Source: Flavobacteriaceae bacterium
Lineage (GTDB): Bacteria > Bacteroidota > Bacteroidia > Flavobacteriales > Flavobacteriaceae
Assembly: GCA_028281065.1 (NCBI GenBank)
Contig: JANQKN010000121.1
Coordinates: 1 to 37,863, forward strand
Length of the DNA: 37,863 nt
Direction: 5' to 3'
Shown in pieces: positions 18,697-24,101 of this stretch (the first letter of the stretch is position 1; each line of letters starts with the position of its first letter). The notes under the pieces are model-generated. The model saw nothing but the letters and a program-made list of their open reading frames with translations, did no database searches and was not told where the DNA came from. Made by a program: the position numbers and the translations under genes.

Positions 18697-18776
18697 AAAA
18701 AAGGAGCGGGATTCGAACCCGCGAAACGATTGACAGCTGTTTTTGGATCCCAGCTAAACCTCCAAGTCAAGTTGAA
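18692..18776 (-). ncRNA. tRNA-like element 4: degenerate Asp(GTC)-like with closed acceptor hairpin
   Basis: A perfect T-arm GCGGG-TTCGAAT-CCCGC (18722-18706) is followed directly by TCCTT-TTTT-AAGGA (18705-18692), a closed 5-bp acceptor-like hairpin shared with the next element. Upstream, the loop CTGTCAA (canonical for tRNA-Asp, anticodon GTC) is flanked by a poor stem, and a D-like GG...CC segment precedes it. The 5' boundary is uncertain. The T-arm is much better preserved than the rest. Confidence 0.55.
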
Positions 18777-18854
18777 CATCACACGGCCATACCCTTCGGC
18801 AACCGATCATGCAATGGTGCTATACAGAAACACGCAACAAGACCTGCTTGGTGT

Positions 18855-18926
18855 GAAACAGACAGGATTTGAACCTGTATCTTCGGAGCTTCAATCCGAC
18901 GCATAGACCTACTTTGCTACTGTTCC
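18855..18926 (-). tRNA. tRNA-like element 3: tRNA-Phe(GAA)-like, near-complete cloverleaf
   Basis: 72 nt. The acceptor GGAACAG / CTGTTTC has seven pairs including one G-U. TA is at positions 8-9; the D-arm has only three pairs (GCA / TGC). The anticodon stem TCGGA / TCCGA is perfect, with loop TTGAAGC (anticodon GAA at 18890-18892). The variable loop has 4 nt and the T-arm ACAGG-TTCAAAT-CCTGT is perfect. The loop ends in GC instead of the usual AA, and no CCA follows the discriminator. It folds well enough to be called a tRNA, but those deviations and its place among degenerate copies make a normal role in translation doubtful. Confidence 0.6.
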
Positions 18927-18931
18927 TTTGT

Positions 18932-19001
18932 ATATCCGACAGGATTCGAACCTGTACCTCAAGATTCAAAGTCTTGAATGCTACCCTTACACTACGGATC
19001 T
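18932..19001 (-). tRNA. tRNA-like element 2: tRNA-Gln(TTG)-like
   Basis: 70 nt. The acceptor AGATCCG / CGGATAT has six of seven pairs (one G-A mismatch), and a weak 3-pair D-arm follows. The anticodon stem CAAGA / TCTTG carries the canonical loop CTTTGAA (anticodon TTG at 18967-18969). The T-arm ACAGG-TTCGAAT-CCTGT is perfect and its stem is identical to that of the Phe-like neighbour. No CCA is encoded. The 3' end is only 5 nt from the start of the next element, as in a tandem array. Confidence 0.6.
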
Positions 19002-19004
19002 ATG

Positions 19005-19046
19005 TGCCCCTTATCAGATTCGAACTGATACTCCCCAAATGGGGCA
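19005..19046 (-). ncRNA. tRNA-like element 1b: acceptor/T-arm minihelix
   Basis: TGCCCC (19046-19041) pairs with GGGGCA (19010-19005), and a perfect T-arm ATCAG-TTCGAAT-CTGAT (19029-19013) lies between them with an 11-nt linker in place of the D and anticodon arms. This would be a 42-nt top half of a tRNA. Another reading is a degenerate tRNA-Gly(GCC) whose anticodon loop CTGCCCC uses the same bases. A competing hairpin CCCC-ATTT-GGGG is also possible. Confidence 0.45.
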
Positions 19047-19208
19047 GACTGGCTCTAAATGCGCTTCCCTACTCTCGATCCTGTCGGTTTCGGTGCCTCT
19101 GCAAATTCTATTCATTGGTAGGCTTGCCGCCAACAACATCTTCCAGTCACTCCGTGGTCACGATTAAAACTTTTACCACAGCACTTCCCTTTATGCTAAA
19201 GGGGCTTA

Positions 19209-19287
19209 GCAGTATCGATGGGACTCTCCTCGTCCAGCTCGGGATAAACTTCTCGCCCCATCCTGCTTCGCAGTATCGATGGGACTC
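19209..19287. repeat. 18-bp direct repeat derived from a tRNA 3' end
   Basis: GCAGTATCGATGGGACTC occurs at 19209-19226 and again at 19270-19287. The second copy is the T-stem and 3' acceptor strand of the Asp-like element. The first copy is an isolated 3' fragment, without its T-loop and 5' half, next to a TGCTAA / TTAGCA hairpin (19194-19211). Confidence 0.8.
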
Positions 19288-19342
19288 GAACCCATACCCG
19301 CCCGGGAGACAACCGGGTGCTCTAGCCTTTGAGCTACGATAC
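19273..19342 (-). tRNA. tRNA-like element 1: tRNA-Asp(GTC)-like with 6-bp acceptor
   Basis: 70 nt. The acceptor GTATCG / CGATAC is perfect but only six pairs long (the seventh would be T-T). TA precedes a perfect D-arm GCTC-AAAGGCTA-GAGC. The anticodon stem CCCGG / CCGGG carries loop TTGTCTC (anticodon GTC at 19308-19310). The T-arm ATGGG-TTCGAGT-CCCAT is perfect. Position 37 is T, unusual for a decoding tRNA, and no CCA follows. It is the best-formed element and the first one transcribed after the TPR gene. Confidence 0.6.
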
Positions 19343-19349
19343 TTTGTCT

Positions 19350-19420
19350 TGGGAAAGGCAGGACTTTTGGTCCTGCCAGGCCAATGGCCTGCACCAGTCC
19401 CTCCCACTGGTGCTTTCCCA
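19350..19420 (-). ncRNA. Four-helix structured RNA between the TPR gene and the tRNA-like array
   Basis: An outer stem TGGGAAAG / CTTTCCCA (19420-19413 with 19357-19350, minus-strand sense) encloses three consecutive hairpins: GCACCAGT-7-ACTGGTGC (19413-19391), CAGGCC-ATT-GGCCTG (centred on 19385) and GGCAGGAC-5-GTCCTGCC (19377-19357). Nearly every base is paired, giving a cloverleaf-like four-way junction with no tRNA sequence signatures. It begins 12 nt after the TPR stop codon and ends 7 nt before the Asp-like element. There is no T-run, so it is not a plain terminator. Confidence 0.7.
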
Positions 19421-19431
19421 TAGCCCATCCA

Positions 19432-19977
19432 TTACTTGTTTTTCTTGGATTGACTTTTTTTCTCCTTTCTTTTTTTATTCTTCTTTTTGTCCTTGCGCGA
19501 GGAACGCTTGTTCTTCACCCTACTTATTTCACCGTTTACGAAGTTTATAAACTGGGTGTTTCCTCCCTCTTTCTTAGCTACTTTATAAGCCTTTAATGCA
19601 GCTTTAAGTACATGTTGGCTTTCCAATAGCTGTCCTTGAAGAAGCCGTAACAATGGTTTATCGGTTCCCTTTACGGTAAGTGCGAATTCCAAAAGCCGTT
19701 GGGCTTCGGGATAGTCCTCATTACGCATCAACACGCAGATATAATCCGGGTATATTTTGGGCATGTCCATATCGATGCCCATCAACCTTTCGAAATACCC
19801 TTTGGCCGTTTCGTAATCCCTTAACTGAAAAGCATACACCTGAGCCATCAGGTAGAGCGCCTCCGTACTGTCGGCATCGTAGGAAAGGGCATAGTTTAAT
19901 ACCTCTACGGTTTCCTCCAAACTGTAAGGATAGGCATCCAGTGCCTTGAACAAATAGATGTTATGGGTATTTTCCAT
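19432..19977 (-). CDS. Small TPR protein with lysine-rich C-terminal tail
   Basis: 181 residues, no signal peptide, so cytoplasmic. Residues about 20-145 form three to four TPR-like helical pairs (VLNYALSYDADSTEALYLMA, AKGYFERLMGID, AQRLLEFALTVKGTDKPLLR). The last 30 residues are almost all Lys, Arg, Ser and Asn, a tail of the type that binds RNA. It is followed within 12 nt by a structured RNA and then by the tRNA-like array and slipin on the same strand, so a role in binding or handling those RNAs is inferred. The exact family is not recognised. Confidence 0.85.
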   Translation of the reverse strand: MENTHNIYLFKALDAYPYSLEETVEVLNYALSYDADSTEALYLMAQVYAFQLRDYETAKGYFERLMGIDMDMPKIYPDYICVLMRNEDYPEAQRLLEFALTVKGTDKPLLRLLQGQLLESQHVLKAALKAYKVAKKEGGNTQFINFVNGEISRVKNKRSSRKDKKKNKKRKEKKSQSKKNK

Positions 19978-20066
19978 TACGTTTTGTTTTAAAATTGTTT
20001 TTATAGCCTTTTTTGAAGGCTTTTTACCAACCGTAACGGAAATCGGGATGTCTTATGGGGACATAA

Positions 20067-20101
20067 AAAAATCCGAAACGGTATCTACTGCTTCGGATTT
20101 T
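20067..20101 (-). terminator. Strong hairpin terminator after a 25-residue ORF
   Basis: AAAATCCGAA / TTCGGATTTT arms (20068-20077, 20092-20101) with a 14-nt loop and T residues on either side. It can act in both directions. It lies 21 nt after the stop codon of the small ORF at 20123-20200. A second hairpin, AGCCTT-5-AAGGCT, follows at about 20007-20023, before the TPR gene. Confidence 0.75.
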
Positions 20102-20122
20102 CTCATAGAAGTAAATTAGTTT

Positions 20123-20200
20123 CTATCTAAAATCGCGAAGCCATTCCTTTTGTGCAAAATCCACCAAACTTACTGGGTGTGTATAGCTCTTAAATAGCAT
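20123..20200 (-). CDS. Possible 25-residue protein MLFKSYTHPVSLVDFAQKEW...
   Basis: ATG at 20200 to TAG at 20123. The peptide is MLFKSYTHPVSLVDFAQKEW followed by LRDFR: balanced, hydrophobic and charged, not low-complexity. A good promoter lies upstream (-33 TTTG at 20288-20291, 19-nt spacer, -7 CATCTTTG at 20261-20268, with the usual TTTGCACC context) and a strong terminator downstream. Promoter, ORF and terminator together form a compact transcription unit of about 190 nt. A non-coding small RNA is the alternative. No family is recognised. Confidence 0.5.
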   Translation of the reverse strand: MLFKSYTHPVSLVDFAQKEWLRDFR

Positions 20201-20260
20201 AGCGTTTTGTATTATGTTAAACTTAAAAAATATCATTTGCCTTTGTTTTCAAATGCGGTG

Positions 20261-20291
20261 CAAAGATGAAACGTTTTTTTAAAATTCCAAA
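20261..20291 (-). promoter_or_regulatory. Bacteroidota promoter for the 25-residue ORF
   Basis: -33 TTTG (20291-20288), 19-nt spacer and -7 CATCTTTG followed by CACC. Only the first base of the TAnnTTTG consensus differs. Transcription runs to the left. Confidence 0.65.
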
Positions 20292-20434
20292 TAAAAATTT
20301 GACATGAATATCCCTGTCCGAAATCTTCGGAGTTTCACTCATTTTTGCAATCGGTTTACGATCAGTTTATTACCGGTCAATGAGCTTTGGTTTTATGTTA
20401 TCGCACCACGTTTATTTTCATTCAAAAAAATTCA

Positions 20435-20463
20435 TAAAAAAAGCGCCCAAATGGTTGGACGCT
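20435..20463 (-). terminator. Rho-independent terminator after the 32-residue ORF
   Basis: AGCGTCCA / TGGGCGCT with one wobble and a 6-nt loop, followed by seven T residues on the minus strand. It lies 24 nt after the stop codon at 20487. Confidence 0.85.
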
Positions 20464-20486
20464 CTGCTGTATATATCGATTTTAGA

Positions 20487-20585
20487 TTATTCTTCCATCA
20501 AAAATATGTACATAACGCCCTGTCCCGTGTCCAGATATCCTCTGTAAAACGGTATTGTGATAGGCTCATATTCCCTATCGGACAT
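20487..20585 (-). CDS. Possible 32-residue protein MSDREYEPITIPFYRGYLDT...
   Basis: ATG at 20585 to TAA at 20487. The peptide starts MSDREYEPITIPFYRGYLDT and ends GQGVMYIFLMEE; its composition looks like real protein. A promoter lies upstream (TTTG at 20647-20644, 20-nt spacer, CATATTTG at 20623-20616) and a clear terminator follows. It is divergent from the AraC gene, whose start is 113 nt away. No family is recognised. Confidence 0.5.
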   Translation of the reverse strand: MSDREYEPITIPFYRGYLDTGQGVMYIFLMEE

Positions 20586-20612
20586 TTATGTACTGCTAAT
20601 CTGATCATTTGA

Positions 20613-20647
20613 GTGCAAATATGCACGGAAGTATTTAAATTTACAAA
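20613..20647 (-). promoter_or_regulatory. Promoter of the 32-residue ORF with overlapping palindrome
   Basis: -33 TTTG and -7 CATATTTG with a 20-nt spacer. The palindrome GTGCA-AATA-TGCAC (20613-20626) covers the -7 box, as a repressor site would. The AraC-family gene is divergent from here and is an obvious candidate regulator. Confidence 0.55.
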
Positions 20648-20697
20648 TAGATTTCCCCCAGTTTGTAAGTTTCTCATAAGATAACGACACATTTTCT

Positions 20698-21546
20698 ATG
20701 CGAAATAGGTTTACTGAATTCTCTACGGGGGCTTTCCTAACCATTGGGGACGAAAATTTGTTGAACGAATTTCGGACTTCCAAAGAGCTAGGACATTTTT
20801 CCTTTATATGGACCCAAGATACCGAAGCCGTCTTTGTTATAGATGGAATCCCTACCACCGTTGCTCCTAATAGCATTGTCTCTCTTACCCCCATACAGCA
20901 CTTGCAATATGTAGAAGGTGAAAATCTAAGGGTATATGAGTTTAACAGGGAGTTTTATTGTATAAAAGACCATGACAAAGAAGTAAGCTGTGTGGGATTG
21001 TTGTTTTATGGAAACGAACATATCCCCATTATTTCCCTCACGGAACCAGAGCAGGAGAAGTATGCCTTATTGCATCAGATTTTTCTGGATGAATTGGAAA
21101 CCACAGATACCATCCAGGCAGAAATGCTGCGTATGCTTTTGGCCCGTTTTATTATTAAGACCACCCGACTGTTAAAACAAAACGGAGCTACACAAAACCT
21201 CTATGAAAGCAAGATAGAACTCCTACGTAAATTCAATCTATTGGTAGATACCCACTTTAAAAAGGAGCACAGTGTTGCCTTTTATGCAGAGCTCTTGCAC
21301 AAATCGCCCAAGACCTTATCCAATTCCTTCGGAAAGTTGGATAAAAGCCCATTAAAGATCATCCACGATAGGATCATTTTGGAAGCCAAACGACTTTTGC
21401 GATATACCGATAAGTCGGCCAAGCAAATCGCATATGAGGTTGGTTTCGACGATGCTTCGCACCTCAGTAGACTTTTCAAAAAACAAACGGGCACGTCTCC
21501 TTCACAGTTCAAAAAAGAAGCAGCTTTAGCAACAAGGGAAATTTAG
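20698..21546 (+). CDS. AraC-family transcriptional regulator
   Basis: 282 residues. The N-terminal part (about 1-140) has the spacing of a cupin-like sensor domain, followed by a helical linker. The C-terminal AraC/XylS double helix-turn-helix covers about 180-277 (SVAFYAELLHKSPKTLSNSF and KQIAYEVGFDDASHLSRLFK with GTSPSQFKK). Cytoplasmic. A 17-bp element starts at its stop codon and is repeated before the next gene but one, making the downstream genes its likely targets. ATG at 20698 gives the natural N-terminus. Confidence 0.93.
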   Translation: MRNRFTEFSTGAFLTIGDENLLNEFRTSKELGHFSFIWTQDTEAVFVIDGIPTTVAPNSIVSLTPIQHLQYVEGENLRVYEFNREFYCIKDHDKEVSCVGLLFYGNEHIPIISLTEPEQEKYALLHQIFLDELETTDTIQAEMLRMLLARFIIKTTRLLKQNGATQNLYESKIELLRKFNLLVDTHFKKEHSVAFYAELLHKSPKTLSNSFGKLDKSPLKIIHDRIILEAKRLLRYTDKSAKQIAYEVGFDDASHLSRLFKKQTGTSPSQFKKEAALATREI

Positions 21547-21562
21547 ACAACCCTTCGGGAAA
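21546..21562. promoter_or_regulatory. 17-bp regulatory element, copy 1
   Basis: GACAACCCTTCGGGAAA, with a CCC-TTC-GGG dyad core, lies 48 bp (start to start) upstream of the -7 box CATCTTTG at 21594-21601. A TTTGCCC block at 21575 is shared with the second copy. A likely activator site for the small gene at 21630. Confidence 0.65.
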
Positions 21563-21593
21563 TACCTTCATTTCTTTGCCCTATTAAGGATTG

Positions 21594-21601
21594 CATCTTT
21601 G
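21594..21601 (+). promoter_or_regulatory. -7 element of the 53-residue gene
   Basis: CATCTTTG followed by TAC, 28 nt before the ATG at 21630. No TTTG is at the normal -33 distance (the nearest gives a 15-nt spacer), consistent with an activator-dependent promoter. Confidence 0.55.
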
Positions 21602-21629
21602 TACTGTTCAATACAAACAAGTACAAAAG

Positions 21630-21791
21630 ATGAAAACAGCACATAAATCCTTATTCAATCTAATTGAAATTTTCAGAAACGGAAAAAGGAAAGCATTCGA
21701 TCGATTGCTACCCAAAACCCATTGCGAGCAAAAATCTCTACACGATTACTATTGCGATGCTGAAAGACCATTTATTACCACAAAGGAATAA
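21630..21791 (+). CDS. Small hypothetical protein (53 residues)
   Basis: From ATG at 21630: MKTAHKSLFNLIEIFRNGKR, then KAFDRLLPKTHCEQKSLHDY, ending YCDAERPFITTKE. No signal peptide or membrane segment; two cysteines (HCEQ, YYCD). It has its own promoter and shares a 17-bp upstream element with the AhpD-like gene that follows, so the two are probably co-regulated. A longer reading from TTG at 21591 would start inside the promoter and is unlikely. Family not recognised. Confidence 0.6.
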   Translation: MKTAHKSLFNLIEIFRNGKRKAFDRLLPKTHCEQKSLHDYYCDAERPFITTKE

Positions 21792-21793
21792 TT

Positions 21794-21810
21794 GACAACC
21801 CTTCGGGAAA
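21794..21810. promoter_or_regulatory. 17-bp regulatory element, copy 2
   Basis: Identical to the copy at 21546-21562 and again exactly 48 bp (start to start) upstream of a -7-like box (GATCTTTG, 21842-21849). A TTTGCCCC block lies at 21822. Controls the AhpD-like gene and probably the cupredoxin-like gene after it. Confidence 0.65.
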
Positions 21811-21908
21811 AACCACTATGGTTTGCCCCTAAAATGTGACGGATCTTTGTACCATAAAATTTAAAGTTTAATTCCATCGACCCGAAGTCGATACAAAAAA
21901 TAAAAACA

Positions 21909-22457
21909 ATGAGCACAATTAATGTCCCAGTAAGAGAAGACGTAAGTGAAAACAATCAAGCTATTTTCGATAACCTAAAAGGAAAGTTAGGGTTTGTTCC
22001 CAATCTATATGCCACCTATGCACATAGTGATACCGCTTTGGAAAACTACCTTAATTTTTCAGGTGCCAAAACCTCTTTGAGCGCCAAAGAGCGTGAAGTT
22101 GTAAACCTTGCCGTAAGTGAAGTGAACAACTGTCTATACTGTTTAAGCGCGCACACAACCATAGGAAAAATGAACGGCTTTACCGATGAGCAGATTTTGG
22201 AACTACGAGCTGGACAGGCTCCTTTCGACTCTAAATTGGATGCCTTAGCTAGATTATCCAGAAACCTAACCCAAAACCGAGGACGTGCCGATCAAGATAT
22301 TATCGACAATTTCTTGAGCGAAGGGTACAGCAAAGGAAACCTTATCGACACCATCGTACAGGTAGGCGAAAAGACCATTTCCAATTACATTCACAGTGCT
22401 ACCCAAGTGCCTATCGATTTCCCAGTAGCCCAACCTTTGGAACCCGCTACTGTTTAA
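21909..22457 (+). CDS. Carboxymuconolactone decarboxylase/AhpD-like family protein
   Basis: 182 residues, cytoplasmic. The family signature is the CxxC with a downstream histidine: C75, C78 and H82 in NNCLYCLSAHTTIG, preceded by SAKEREVVNLAVSEV. This is the arrangement of AhpD-type alkylhydroperoxidase proteins, where the cysteines form the redox centre and the histidine helps proton transfer. It resembles the peroxidase-related members common in Flavobacteria. A secreted cupredoxin-like gene follows after 36 nt, probably in the same operon. The exact substrate is unknown; a role in peroxide or electrophile defence is inferred. Confidence 0.88.
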   Translation: MSTINVPVREDVSENNQAIFDNLKGKLGFVPNLYATYAHSDTALENYLNFSGAKTSLSAKEREVVNLAVSEVNNCLYCLSAHTTIGKMNGFTDEQILELRAGQAPFDSKLDALARLSRNLTQNRGRADQDIIDNFLSEGYSKGNLIDTIVQVGEKTISNYIHSATQVPIDFPVAQPLEPATV

Positions 22458-22493
22458 ATAAATAATCTAAATAACTTTTTAAATCATATTGAA

Positions 22494-22880
22494 ATGAAAA
22501 AATTAATTGCCATCGTAATGATTGTGTTTGCTTTTAGCGCAAACACCTATGCACAGGACAAAATGATGTCCAAAGATGTAAAAACTGTTTCCTTGGAACA
22601 GACACCTGGTGAGTTTACCCAGAAAGGGCTTACTCTAAGTGAAGGAACCTATGTGTTCGAAATTTCGAACCACCAAGCCGGAACCGACGTAGGATTTGTA
22701 TTGGTTCCTCAAGGAAAGGATGCTTCCAAACCAGAAAACCACATTAAAGCTGCCTATGTAACCCAGGTAGTAAAAGAAGGAAAAATCGAGACTTCTAATG
22801 AAGTGAAATTAACGAAAGGAACGTATACATATTTTTGTCCCTTGAACAAAACTCCTCAGTATACCCTAACTGTAAAATAG
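22494..22880 (+). CDS. Secreted cupredoxin-like protein
   Basis: 128 residues. Signal peptide MKKLIAIVMIVFAFSANTYA, then a small beta-rich domain with cupredoxin features: LTLSEGTYVFEISNHQAG and, near the C-terminus, GTYTYFCPLNKTPQYTLTVK. The His in NHQ and the Cys in YFCP occupy two usual copper-ligand positions. The third, normally a His shortly after the Cys, is missing, so type 1 copper binding is doubtful. Periplasmic or surface location. Its position after the AhpD-like gene suggests a common stress response. Confidence 0.75.
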   Translation: MKKLIAIVMIVFAFSANTYAQDKMMSKDVKTVSLEQTPGEFTQKGLTLSEGTYVFEISNHQAGTDVGFVLVPQGKDASKPENHIKAAYVTQVVKEGKIETSNEVKLTKGTYTYFCPLNKTPQYTLTVK

Positions 22881-22906
22881 TGAATCCTTTCGCGTTTTTG
22901 AGTTGA

Positions 22907-22937
22907 AGAAGCCTGGCCTTGTGCTGGGCTTCTTTAT
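22907..22937 (+). terminator. Terminator after the cupredoxin-like gene
   Basis: AGAAGCC / GGCTTCT (22907-22913, 22927-22933) with a 13-nt loop and a short T-rich tail. It also lies at the end of the convergent ankyrin gene and may serve both. Confidence 0.7.
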
Positions 22938-23666
22938 TTATTCGGGTAAGTAATCCCCCATTAAATTCCAATCCATGGCATTGCCCCATCCCTGCCCATG
23001 ATCGCTGATGTTCTTAATCTTGTGTCCTTCTCCAATATAATAATCGCCAAAGGCCAACAACGCCAAAACAGTCCCAGGACGCAAATGCTCACTGGCCCAA
23101 CTCAAAGGGGTGTTTCCATGGGCATCCTTGGCTTCTTTGTCGGCACCATGTTCTATTAAAAATTGAATGGTTTCCTCGTTAGCATAGGCCGCAGCCCTAT
23201 GAAGTGGGGTTTCACCTTTGGTTCGTACATCCCTCATAAATGCCCCTGTTTCCATATCGGGCAGAGTTTTAGCATTTACATTGGCTCCTTTTTCCACCAA
23301 TAGTTTTACTACATAAAAATAATAAGGCCGTCCTGCCTTGGCCAAAGCATTGTGCAGCGGGGTTTCTTGCGTTTTATCTACATGACAGTTTACATCGGCT
23401 CCTTTGGAAATTAAAAAATCACATACTTTCCAATGCCCAAAAAAAGCAGCATGCCCCAATTCTGCATTAAGGTCGATACTCTCCAACGAACCTCCACGTT
23501 CCAGCACCCATCTCAAACCAGTTACATCGTTGTAATACACTAGCCATTGAAGGGGTTTTATAGCTCCCTTGTTCAACCATTCTTTCCAATCGGGAACTTT
23601 CATCAGTTCCACAATGAAATCGGTCCTTCCCCGGGCGATATGATCCAGTATTCTTTCTACTTCCAT
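22938..23666 (-). CDS. Ankyrin-repeat protein
   Basis: 242 residues from the ATG at 23666 (MEVERILDHIARG). Five or so ankyrin repeats are visible, including AELGHAAFFGHWKVCDFLIS, TPLHNALAKAG, ETPLHRAAAYANEETIQFLI and GNTPLSWASEHLRP. No signal peptide, so a cytoplasmic binding protein with unknown partner. The start overlaps the stop of the upstream DUF1801 gene by 10 nt, so they are translationally coupled. Confidence 0.88.
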   Translation of the reverse strand: MEVERILDHIARGRTDFIVELMKVPDWKEWLNKGAIKPLQWLVYYNDVTGLRWVLERGGSLESIDLNAELGHAAFFGHWKVCDFLISKGADVNCHVDKTQETPLHNALAKAGRPYYFYVVKLLVEKGANVNAKTLPDMETGAFMRDVRTKGETPLHRAAAYANEETIQFLIEHGADKEAKDAHGNTPLSWASEHLRPGTVLALLAFGDYYIGEGHKIKNISDHGQGWGNAMDWNLMGDYLPE

Positions 23667-24067
23667 CGGTCGCTCTTTACAATAATTTCTCTTAAAGCAT
23701 CCTTGTCCACATCTTCCAGCTTTTTGATGTAGAGGCATCCTTTTCCTGCTTTGTAGGGTCCCAATCGCTCCAACAGTTCCTGTTCTTCGTTAATATCGTA
23801 CATAACATACACGGTAAGATGTGCCTTCCCGGGGGAAAACCCTACGTTGAACCATTCGAACTCATCACCATTCTTTCTCTGATAGCTATACTTACCAAAC
23901 CCAATAATACTCACTCCCCATATTTTGGGTTCTTTGCCTGTTACCTCCTTCATTATCTGCAACAATTCCCTACTATCGGCCTGTCGCCTTTTGTTGGCTA
24001 TGGCATCGATAAAATCGGGAACACTTTTATCGGTTTCGGCGTTCACCAATGTTTTCTTTTTACTCAT
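23657..24067 (-). CDS. DUF1801 domain-containing protein
   Basis: 136 residues from the ATG at 24067 (a GTG two codons upstream is less likely). The DUF1801/YdhG-like fold is recognised from VPDFIDAIANKRRQADSREL, the KIWGVSIIGFGKYSYQRKNG core and LTVYVMYDI. Function unknown; the fold is related to small metal- or iron-handling proteins. Overlaps the ankyrin gene and follows the hydrolase gene by 34 nt, forming a likely three-gene minus-strand operon. Confidence 0.85.
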   Translation of the reverse strand: MSKKKTLVNAETDKSVPDFIDAIANKRRQADSRELLQIMKEVTGKEPKIWGVSIIGFGKYSYQRKNGDEFEWFNVGFSPGKAHLTVYVMYDINEEQELLERLGPYKAGKGCLYIKKLEDVDKDALREIIVKSDRWK

Positions 24068-24101
24068 AGTCACAAAGTTAAGGGATTTTGCGGCTATCGG
24101 C

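Noticed and set aside
18547-19342. A normal array of functional tRNA genes
   Set aside because: Acceptor stems are short, mismatched or shared between neighbours, anticodon loops are unusual and CCA is absent.
18541-19423. Open reading frames on the plus strand across the tRNA-like array (coding for up to 184 residues)
   Set aside because: They are antisense readings of T-arms; the repeated IRFE, GFEP and DSNL-like peptides are translations of the TTCGAAT loop, not protein homology.
19147-19428. Minus-strand ORF of 93 codons over the structured RNA and Asp-like element
   Set aside because: It reads through perfect hairpins and a tRNA cloverleaf; its codon use is forced by RNA structure.
17009-19977. 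A CRISPR array or retron in the repeat-rich region
   Set aside because: The repeats are tRNA arms of unequal spacing and no cas or reverse transcriptase gene is present.
20304-20612. Plus-strand 102-codon ORF
   Set aside because: It is antisense to the 32-residue unit and runs through its terminator and promoter; composition is not protein-like.
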